Shown piece by piece: positions 1-8,781 of a stretch of 18,994 nt of DNA (its first letter is position 1; the number at the start of each line of letters is the position of its first letter). Source of the DNA: Hymenochaete sp. R1. Taxonomy: Eukaryota > Basidiomycota > Agaricomycetes > Hymenochaetales > Hymenochaetaceae. The position numbers were made by a program, and so were the translations under genes. The notes under the pieces are model-generated. The model had not been told where the DNA came from. It saw nothing but the letters and a program-made list of their open reading frames with translations, and searched no databases. The stretch covers positions 1 through 18,994 of the forward strand of contig JAFREE010000283.1 in assembly GCA_019400425.1 (NCBI GenBank), in the 5' to 3' direction.

Positions 1-540
1 AAGAGCTTCCATCAAGTGAGCAAGACACCGACAAGCCAAGAGTTGGGCTTCCAGGTTCTCATCTCCAGGTAACGGAGACCCACCAGCACTCGCACTCAGC
101 GCCACAGCAAGTGCCTCGTCCTCCCAATACCATTTGCCGTTGTCCTCAAACCCATCCTGCGCCGCCTCGCCTCCCGTCGCACCAAAGGTCCTCATAAGTT
201 CCCACACAAAGCTCTCTACCGGGAACGACTCCGCCAACTAGTCCTCTGTGGCGAAGCTCAGGAGGTCGTTGAGTTCTAGTAAGGCAATGAGCCTCGCCGT
301 CGAGGTTGCAGGCGCCTTGATATCGTTCAGCAGCGGCCGGAGCTCAGTAGTCACTTGAACCATGTAGCCGCCCAAGCCACCGAAGTCGAGTATTGCGAAG
401 GCTTTGTTGGCCTTGTGAGAATGCCCGGGTCTACCACTAGATGGAGCTGCAGATGCAGGCAGGTTCTCTGATTGGTCTTCGTTGTCAGCATCCTCATCAA
501 CATTGAGGGAGAGTACTCCGTGTTGTCGTTTACCTCTCAC
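1..540 (-). pseudogene. TRIP12/UFD4-like HECT E3 ubiquitin ligase, N-terminal fragment with in-frame stop
   Basis: Reading leftward from 540, one frame gives an acidic, low-complexity stretch (DEDADNEDQSE), then ARLIALLELNDLLSFATED, a TAG stop at 240-238, and then 79 further open codons to the window edge. The part after the stop contains LAESFPVESFVWELMRTFG and GDENLEAQLLACRCLAHLME. Both sides match, from memory, the start of the armadillo-like region of fungal TRIP12/UFD4 ligases, which reads roughly ALQELSELLSISTEDTLAG...ACRCLANLMEALP. These enzymes ubiquitinate degron- and ubiquitin-fusion substrates. The stop falls where the family has a conserved Thr. There is no ATG: the frame opens with GTG directly after an in-frame TAA at 543-541, and the first Met codon lies well inside the similarity. 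The rest of the gene, including HECT, would lie left of position 1. A relic or captured fragment seems most likely. A sequencing error at the stop, plus a start in an unseen upstream exon, is the alternative. Confidence 0.7.
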
Positions 541-1482
541 TTATCTTATCTTTGTCGATCAACTTGACATTGTCTTGGTATAGTTGCTAAATAAGGGGTT
601 TAGCTTATGTTTGTCACGTCTCGTTTAAATAATTAAGGGAATAAAAATTATGTAATGCAATGAGCCATTTTAAGTAGCACCGAGATTGCCGGAGCACAGC
701 ATAAGTAGAGGATCCGGAATTTCTGCATTCAACTTCTGGATACAGATTTCAAAAAACCTCGGCTAACCCGAGTTCAGTTTTCAACATACGGATTTCCAGC
801 ATCTGAGTACGGATCCGAATAAAGGGGCCAAAAACATTCAATATGTGGCGCATGGTCGGTAATCAAGATTCAAGTAAGTTTAATTTGGACTTGCATTTCA
901 AACTCGCGCGATTGGTAATACTTGTGCATCATCTTCAACGAGCTTTTATTGGTAAGATTCGTTATTAATGATGTATTCGGTATATGATCAATGCAGGAAG
1001 TTAGAAAGCTTTGATTGCATATTTCGAGGATGATAATGTGCTGCTCTCACCTTAATCTTATTCTGAGTATTGCTGGGATCCCAAAAATATCACTGTTCCT
1101 GTCCAGCTGGTGTGAATTCAGAATTGTTGTCGACAACCTGAAGCCGCGCCTTTCCTTTCTACCCGCATCATGATCCCAGACCATTCCTCCCCGTGGTACC
1201 TCGATGACCCATCGAACCAAGCAAAAAAGAAAGTTCTCAAGATCAATTGTGGGGTTTCCCCGCATCATTAGCATCACGGCAATATGGTCCGTCGGCACCG
1301 TCCGTTTGTGGAAGAAGACATGCACATGCACCAATCGATCCTCTGTGCTGGTCGAATCATCCCTGTGAAATCTCGGCGTGACCCTTTGCCAGCTGGCGCT
1401 GGCAACTGCTCCTGCTCTCGTCCCATCTTGTCCGTCGCTTCTGCGTCCTGATTTCGCAGTAAGTTGAGCCATACCCTTCAAC
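541..1482. other. Non-coding spacer between the HECT ligase relic and the transhydrogenase gene
   Basis: The first about 500 bases are A/T-rich with many stops in all frames, and I see no gene there. From about 1047 to 1484 the minus strand holds an open frame of 145 codons with a true ATG at 1484-1482. It has no domain I recognise, and its start codon overlaps the proposed transhydrogenase start, so I do not call it a gene. The same stretch probably holds the transhydrogenase promoter and 5' UTR. No tRNA, transposon end or long repeat was seen. Confidence 0.5.
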
Positions 1483-4400
1483 ATGGGTTGGCTAGTGTCT
1501 GTGAGGCCGACGCCAGCGGCGTCTCTGAGTCTCTGTCGTGACTGGCTGCGCGCTCCGATCGCGTCTCGATATCGTATGCGTTCACGCTTTCATTCATAGT
1601 CGAGTATACATTGACGACACCCTTCGCAGTTCTTGTATCTGAGAGCCGTCGATTTTATCACCCAACGCAAAGACTACTGGAGGAGCAAACGTCCTCAAAA
1701 GTCAATGGTGCGTCTCTGACTTGCGTTGCATTCCATCGATCTTGATTTCGTATCGTGCTTTCCCCCTAGCTGTACCGTATTCATCCCTCACAGTCGGCGT
1801 CCCGCGAGAATCGTTCACAAATGAACGTCGGGTAGCCCTGACGCCCCAGAACACCTCACTACTCCTCAAGAAAGGCTTCGGACGCGTGCTCGTCGAACAA
1901 GGCGCCGGAGCCCAAGCCCAGTTCACGGACGATGCATATGCAAATGCCGGTGCTACGCTCGTTCCTCTCAACTCGGTATGGAACGAGTCAGACATACTCT
2001 TGAAAGTTCGAGCACCATCCATTGGTAATGGCAGTGAAGTTGAAAAAATGAAGGAGAAATCGGCGGTCATCTCGTTCTTGTACCCGGCGCAGAACAAGTC
2101 TGTCGTCGAAGCAATTGCAGCTCGCGGGTCGACTGCATTTGCGATGGATATGATCCCTCGGATTTCTCGTGCGCAGGTTTTTGATGCATTAAGGTCTGCC
2201 TCGGCTCTCCTTACTGCAATTGAAATTTCCTGAGACCCTATTTTTAGTTCAATGGCAAACATCGCCGGATACAAAGCTGTCTTGGAGGCCTCCAATCACT
2301 TTGGCAGATTTTTAACTGGACAAGTGACCGCAGCTGGGTATGTAAGCTCGCGATTAGAGTCTAATCTGGATGCTAACATAATTTCGCTACAGAAAGGTGG
2401 GTATACATTTACATATCGTATATATTTGGCTTGCGTCCAAAATTAAATATGAAACGTTTAGATACCTCCGTGCAAGGTTCTCGTCATCGGTGCAGGCGTG
2501 GCTGGTTTAAGTGCGATCGCAACGGTACGATCCCTCATAATGATGTACATTTGATGTATTCTAATAAACCGAGTAAAGGCTCGCAGGCTCGGTGCAATTG
2601 TCCGAGGCTTTGACACTCGATCTGTCGCTCGCGAGCAAGTCGAGTCCCTCGGTGCTGAGTTCCTTGAAATATCAATCAAGGAAGAAGGCGCAGCTGCTGG
2701 TGGATATGCCAAAGAGATGTCCAAAGAGTTCCACGACGCTGAAATGAAGCTCTTCCTCGAGCAATGCATGGACGTTGATATTGTCATTACGACTGCTTTG
2801 ATCCCTGGTAAACCTGCTCCAAAGTTGATCACCAGTGAGGTAAAGTTTATGGATTTTCTTGTATTCGCGCCGCGACATCGGTTGATTATTGTGCTTGATC
2901 TTTGAATTAGATGGTTGCTGCGATGAAACCGGGCTCTGTAATTGTGGACTTGGCCGCTGAAGCTGGAGGTAATTGCGAGGCTACGATTCCCGGACAACTT
3001 GCTTTCCAGAACGGCGTTACTGTTATCGGTAGGTTTTTCTTCTTGAGTTGATATTTCAGTCCCTGAGCATTTCCAAAGGCTACACCGATCTACCCTCTCG
3101 TCTGCCCACACAATCCTCAACTCTGTACTCAAACAATATCACCAAGTTCCTCCTCTCCATGACTCCTGCGGATAAGCATTTCGGCATCGACCTCTCCGAT
3201 GAAGTCGTGCGTGGCTCTATCGTGTCGCATCTCGGGCAAATCATCCCTCCCGCTCCCAGGCCTGCTCCTCCACCTGCTCCTGTGGCTCCTTCCCAAGCAG
3301 CCGCCGACGCACGTAAAGAAGAAGCACTTGCCATCACGCCATGGCAGAGAGCAACAAGGGATGTCGCAACAGTCACGGCTGGCATGGGCGGTGCTCTGGC
3401 TTTAGGGAAATACACGGACCCATCGTTCATGAGCAACGTGTTCACTTTCGGACTCGCAGGTCTTATTGGGTACCGTGTAGTGTGGGGTGTATCTCCCGCT
3501 CTGCACAGTCCGTTGATGAGCGTGACGAACGCTATATCGGGAATGGTAGGTGTTGGTGGATTGTTCGTCATGGGTGGGGGATATGTCCCGGAAACCATCC
3601 CGCAAGTCCTCGGGGCGCTTTCAGTTCTTCTTGCGTTTGTAAACGTCACAGGTGGATTTGTAATTACCAAGCGTATGCTGGATATGTTCAAACGTGAGCG
3701 CCCTGATTTATCTCCAGAATCATTTAGCTCAACTGACATACAGGTCCGACCGATCCTCCTGAGTATCCTTGGCTCTATGCTGTACCCGCAGTACTATTTG
3801 GAGGAGGATACGTCGCTGCGGTATCAACGGGAATGGCTGGACTCGTGCAGGCTGGGTACCTTGTCAGTAGCGTGCTCTGTATCAGTAAGTTGATAATGAA
3901 TCATAACGTTCATGAGTATTACTTACATTTGTGCACAGGCTCTCTTTCTGGACTGGCCTCCCAAGCAACTGCCCGTCAGGGTAACATCCTAGGTGTTTTG
4001 GGTGTCAGCTCCGGTATTCTTGCGTCTTTGGCAGCAGTTGGGTTTTCTCCGGAGGTTTTGACCCAGTTTGCTGGCCTTGCAGGGGTCGGAAGCATTATAG
4101 GTAAGCTGATCATCCGTTGTAATTGCACCCGTGCTTATGATCTCATTATACCTAACTTGAAGGTGCTTTAATTGGAAGACGTATCACACCAACAGAGCTT
4201 CCTCAAATGGTAGCGGCGTTGCACTCTGTCGTTGGTCTGGCCGCTGTCTTGACTAGCATCGGAAGCGTCCTCGGCGACGTCAGCCACATTTCAACTCTAC
4301 ACCTCGTCACCGCATACCTTGGAGTCCTCATTGGAGGCGTCACCTTCACCGGATCCATCGTCGCTTTCCTCAAGCTCGCAGGACGCATGTCAAGCCGTCC

Positions 4401-5481
4401 CCTCATCCTTCCCGGCAGACACCTCGTCAACTCAACGCTTCTGGGTGCGAATTTGGCGACAATGGGGGCGTTCGTCACGATGGCGCCTGGAGTGCCTATG
4501 GTCGCGGCGGGATGCTTAGCTGCGAATACAGTGCTGAGCTTCCTGAAGGGATTCACCACGACATCTGCGATAGGAGGAGCCGACATGCCTGTTGTCATTA
4601 CGGTGCTAAACGCTTACTCGGGTTTCGCCCTCGTCGCGGAAGGCTTCATGCTTGATAACCCCCTGCTGACTACCGTCGGCTCGCTGATTGGCGTCAGCGG
4701 TTCCATCCTATCGTACATCATGTGCGTAGCGATGAACCGTTCCTTAACGAACGTCCTTTTCGGCGGTATCGCAGCGCCAGCCCAGTCAGACTACAAGATT
4801 GAAGGACAGATCACCAAAACGTCCGTGGATGAGACGGTGGAGGCGTTATCTAATGCGGAGAACGTGATCCTTGTGGTTGGATATGGGATGGCTGTTGCGA
4901 AGGCGCAGTATGCTATTTCGGAGATCACGAAGATGCTGCGCTCGAAGGGAATCAACGTACGGTTTGCTATCCACCCTGTTGCTGGGCGCATGCCTGGCCA
5001 GTGCAATGTTCTCCTGGCCGAAGCTTCTGTTCCATACGATAGTGAGTTTCTTGAGCCTCAAAACACTTATTCTCTTCATCAGAAGCCTGTATATGTGCTA
5101 ATCCTAACTCACAGTCGTTCTCGAAATGGACGAAATCAACGATGACTTTAGCGACACCGACGTCACCCTTGTCATTGGAGCCAACGATACCGTGAACCCA
5201 ATCGCTCTAGAGCCAGGCAGTGCTATTGCAGGCATGCCCGTATTGCACGCCTGGAAGAGCAAGCAAGTGATCGTGATGAAGCGCGGGATGGCGTCAGGGT
5301 ATGCAGACGTACCGAACCCGATGTTTTACATGCCTGGGACGAAAATGCTGTTCGGTGATGCGAAAGATACATGCGATGGTACGTTTTCAGCCAATTTTGA
5401 TGATGGAAGGACTTAAGTGACTGAGCATGATTGGGAACTTCTTTAATAGCTATCAAGCGGGGTCTGGAGACTCGCAACTGA
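1483..5481 (+). CDS. NNT: Proton-translocating NAD(P) transhydrogenase, mitochondrial (13 exons, 1047 aa)
   Basis: Inner-membrane enzyme that transfers hydride between NADH and NADP+ coupled to proton entry, supplying matrix NADPH. Exons: 1483-1573, 1770-2193, 2248-2337, 2393-2396, 2462-2524, 2579-2839, 2911-3028, 3079-3693, 3744-3884, 3939-4100, 4163-5041, 5115-5378, 5450-5481; all phases agree and total 3144 nt. The proposed start gives an Arg-rich, Ser/Ala-rich leader of about 30 residues, suited to mitochondrial import; it is inferred from phase and is the weakest part. Domain I (from about residue 37) holds TVGVPRESF, the NAD loop [11 protein letters not shown] (213-223) and RGFDTR. A Pro/Ala-rich linker lies at about 405-425. 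The multi-span domain II includes [24 protein letters not shown] and [16 protein letters not shown]. Domain III has the NADP motif GYGMAVA (896-902), [10 protein letters not shown] and GANDTVNP. Order is alpha then beta in one chain, as in animal NNT. Introns are 50-73 nt except intron 1 (196 nt). Saccharomyces lacks this gene; many basidiomycetes have it. Confidence 0.95.
2393..2396 (+). other. NNT: Four-nucleotide microexon (AAAG) of the transhydrogenase gene
   Basis: Exon 3 ends GCA GCT GG at 2337 and exon 5 starts ATA CCT CCG at 2462. The family sequence across this join is A-A-G-K-I-P-P (bacterial PntA and animal NNT have G-K-V-P-P). Inserting AAAG restores GGA AAG, that is Gly-Lys, and keeps the frame. 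The microexon has an ideal setting: TGCTAAC branch sequence, ctacag acceptor before it and gtgggt donor after it, giving flanking introns of 55 and 65 nt. A competing model without it uses the overlapping donor GTAAGC at 2342 and gives Gly-Tyr instead. Confidence 0.75.
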
Positions 5482-6134
5482 GCTTTGATGTTTCGGTTTC
5501 ACTCGTTTTACGATCTCTATGATTTGCTTTCCGTGTATTGTCCCTGTAGACTAGATTTTATTCGCCCTCTTTCAGCGTGCCAAAAGTAGGACACTTTGGA
5601 CATGTAAAATAATTCCAAAAGTTATCGTTTTTCTTTTTCCCTGCTTCATCTCGACGTTTGCAATAGCGGCCAATTGATTGGGTTCGATGGCTTTGCGTCG
5701 TTGAAAGTATCATTGACACTTTTCGCGTATTACCGTTGCGGAAAGTATGTTTATTGATATTCAAGTTGGGGAAAAGGATGGAAACAAATTTTACGTTGGT
5801 ACAGGCTACATCGGAAGTCGAAACAAATCAAACAATGAAATATAAATAAGCGAGGCGAACGACCTAACCTTAAGGCTTAGAGGAAGCACTTTGGAATTAA
5901 ACCAATTTTTCTCCAAAAACGAACACAAACCGACTGAAAGTACAGAATACAAAAAGTCCGAAGAATCAAGACACGGTGAAAATAAGAGTTTTCCAATCAT
6001 TCAACAGGTGCTTCCCCTTTCGCTATTTCCAAGTTAGAGAAACTCCGTTACGGGACTATGTGCACGAAACCTATTGCCCCCACAAAACGAGGGGTTAAAA
6101 AAGAGATGCAATTTCAACCACTGCTATCAACTCA
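5482..6134. other. Convergent 3' region between the transhydrogenase and F-box genes
   Basis: The sequence is A/T-rich and should contain both 3' UTRs and polyadenylation sites. Short minus-strand open frames (about 5558-5764 and 5806-6000) have low-complexity translations, no recognisable domain and no conserved context, so I see no gene here. Confidence 0.6.
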
Positions 6135-8272
6135 TCAAAATGCGCTAGTCAACACGTACCGATCGCGATTATGAATAGGCTCCACGACAGTCACGCTCGG
6201 CACCCGAGACCGCATCCACTTTAGGATGTCCGTACCGATGAGAGCACAATCGTGCAGCTCGAATGACTTGAGCCGCGCGGGCGTGTTGGCGGTCAAGACA
6301 GGTGGTGGAGGCGGCAGAGGAGGTGTCGTTTCAGGGTCTTCGACACCACCGAAAGGTAAGGTAGGAACCATGACCCATGGAAGCTGGTTTGGCCCACCCG
6401 GCAGGGGTGGTACGCCGTTCGCTCCAGCTCCAGGGGTGCCAGCACCTGTACCAGGCACATATAATGGTGCATGGCCATTCGCTCCTGCTAGACGTGGGTT
6501 GCGAGCTTGGATGAGGATAACGAGCTTCGATGCTGTATCGTGTTGCGCGTAACAACTCTTAAACGCCAGGTGCTCGAGCCGCGGTGCAAGCCACGTGTTG
6601 GTTTCGTCACTCACGCGTCCGAGATCTTCAAGGACAAAATCGAGGAGAGTGTTACCAAGCTTCAGAGTTTTGAGGTGAGCCATGTTGGTGAGGAAATTCC
6701 AGGGATGAGGACCAATCGGTGGCGGTTCATGATAGAAGGTATTGAGGCCTGAGCTATGATATGAGATTGCGAGATAGTTGATAGGAGGATTGAGGGAACG
6801 CGCGATAAGAGGGGCGACTATTTCCTCAGGACCATCCCGGTCAATATTAATGGTCAAGGACTCAAGGGCGGGCGTAGTAAGCGCCTCGACGAAAGATTGC
6901 ATCGAAAACGATCCGTTGACGGACAAAACCTTCAAGTGGTTTAAACGGGTGGCCTCCAAAGGCAGTACCGCGCTTGTTGCATTTGAACAGCTGAGCGTTA
7001 ATTTTTCGAGGAGAGGGTTTGCTGAGACCAAAAAAAGCAATCGGTCTAATGTGAGACTATTGGGGTGCGCATGCAATCCTGGTGAAGCATGTGATTTGAG
7101 ATCAAGGAAGCGTAGACTTGATGTGGTGAGGAGAGGTGTATTCCATCGAAAGGGGACGCATTGTAAGGTGACGGATTGAAGTTTGGGACCAACGGTTCTT
7201 CGCTCGGACATTGGTAGCCACGTCGACCAATCTTCCCAGTACAAATCGTTATCGCACCTCAGATGCTCCGCTGATGACACTTCAAAATGCTCCAAGAGAG
7301 GGGCATCCCCTAATATCATATTCAAAGTCAGGCAAGGTCAATACATGCAATAAAGTATCACATACTAGCAATATTCCTCAGAGCCGAAAGTGATTCAAAT
7401 TGTCGGTTGAAACGAAAAACAAATCGCTTCCAACGATGCATTTGAGCGACAAGGTAAAACATAGTGATGTGACCCCAAGACGAATTGACGGCGGAAGGCG
7501 CGAACTTCTTCCTTGCGTTCCTGTGTATGTTCGCGGCAATGTGCAAGACAGAATGGAGTTGATCTGCAGGTAACTCTGGGATGTCATTTTGTGCTCCCGT
7601 GGTGGGGACTATTTCAGGGAGGGCATTCAGGGGCAACACAGGTGGACTCGGTGTCGCTGGCAGCGGCGGAGAAGGTGGTAGTTCTTCGCCTGCCAACCAG
7701 AGAGGTGGAGACCCGTGTCGCTTGCGACGCTTGTAAATTGGCTGGGCATGTAGGTATATCTCAATGTCCAAGGGGACTTTGGAACCAGAGCGCTCCAGCC
7801 AAAGTCGAATAGGCTCCGGAGATGAATCAGGAGTAGTGACAACACGAATCTAACAATAAAGCCAATAAAGACATGATGATTAAGTTGGTCTGAAGCATAG
7901 ACAAGAATTACGCACCTTTGACCAGAGCTTGGGCATATTTAGAGCTATCCTTCGCCATGAAACGCAGACTGCGGTGAGCCTCCAGGCACAACAAGGAACA
8001 TCCTCGAAGTTTGCTTGAAAAATATGCCGCATTAAGTCGTCCGGTAATCTTCGCATGGGAGAGAGGAATTCTTTAGTGGCCTTGACATCTTCTGCAGCCA
8101 TGTTTTTCTCTTTTTCAAGTAGGCTGATGGCAAGCTTTGATTCTTCTATCACCAGCTCCAGTGCTCGCTGTGCATCTGCGATTCGGGTCTCCAGATTGTT
8201 GACGACCTTCTCCTGCTCTTGAAGTTTGAGCCGACCGACCGCCAGCTGAGCATTTGTCGGATTATGCGCCAT
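6135..8272 (-). CDS. F-box / leucine-rich-repeat-like protein with N-terminal coiled coil (3 exons, 671 aa)
   Basis: Exons on the minus strand are 8272-7916, 7849-7366 and 7309-6135. The introns are 66 nt (GTGCGT...TTAG) and 56 nt (GTATGT...TTAG, with a CTGAC branch sequence). The ATG at 8272 gives MAHNPTNAQLAVG; an upstream in-frame extension lacks another ATG. Residues about 14-70 are heptad-rich (LKLQEQEKVVNNLETRIADA) and probably a coiled coil. An F-box follows at about 71-118 (MRRLPDDLMRHIF, VCVSWRRIALNMPKLWSK), continuing into IRVV and LWLERSGSKVPLDIEIYL, the usual layout of agaricomycete F-box proteins. The C-terminal part has irregular leucine-rich segments (LRFLDLKSH, LLEKLTLSCSN, LESLTINID, LKTLKLGN), with a Gly/Pro-rich loop before the last one. 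F-box proteins bind Skp1 and recruit substrates to SCF ubiquitin ligases through such repeats. The target cannot be predicted. This type is highly expanded in mushroom genomes. The gene is divergent to the carboxylesterase and convergent to NNT. Confidence 0.9.
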
Positions 8273-8781
8273 CGTGTAGAAATTCTCTAAGCGTGTGAGA
8301 GAACCTCGTGCGTTACAATGTGGCCGTCGGAGAGAAAGGGACAAAAGATGGTGGTGACCGTCAATGAACGTTGAGATTCCAAATTGAGCCTCCGAATGTC
8401 ACGGGACTTGCATCACAGCCACAAGCGCTGATCGTAAAACGCACCTCCGCTTCTTCTTTTCAACCTACCAGTACTGTGTGCCTCAACGTGATGAAGATGC
8501 GTTCACGAGCTCTGCTATGAAACTAAATCAGTCAGTTGGTAGCTTGATCATTTGCTTGTGCCAGTCGCGATACTAGTTGCCCAATGCAGCTTTCGTGGCC
8601 ATGCACCGATTCACGGCTCAACAAATAAGTGAGAAGGACAAATTCCTGTCGGCATTCAAGAGATCCGAGCCAACGGAGAGCTGTTCTGCTGACCCATGAT
8701 AATGCCTGGGTTGATGGTGCAGTATAGACCTCGGTATCCCATTTGACCTCGCTTATCTGACGTCCTCTGGCTGTTTCCACC
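8273..8781. promoter_or_regulatory. Divergent promoter region between the F-box and carboxylesterase genes
   Basis: These 509 bp separate two divergent start codons and must hold both promoters. On the esterase side the start context is TTCCACCATGT, a good eukaryotic context. On the F-box side the leader just before the ATG reads CTCTCACACGC on the minus strand, pyrimidine-rich as is usual near fungal transcription starts. I see no clear TATA box, operator or repeat. Confidence 0.45.

Noticed and set aside
2342..2461. Single 120-nt intron instead of two introns around a microexon
   Set aside because: It replaces a Lys conserved in bacterial and animal enzymes with Tyr. The microexon model has better branch and splice signals; the alternative is kept as a possible minor isoform.
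3080..3739. Minus-strand open frame of 219 codons
   Set aside because: It lies opposite exon 8 of NNT, whose plus-strand frame matches the family throughout; it is an antisense shadow.
5676..5698. GGTTCGATGGC resembling a tRNA B box
   Set aside because: It departs from the GGTTCGANTCC consensus, and no acceptor-stem pairing or A box was found around it.
5558..6000. Two minus-strand open frames of 64-68 codons downstream of the F-box gene
   Set aside because: A/T-rich 3' sequence, low-complexity translations and no conserved motif; likely chance.
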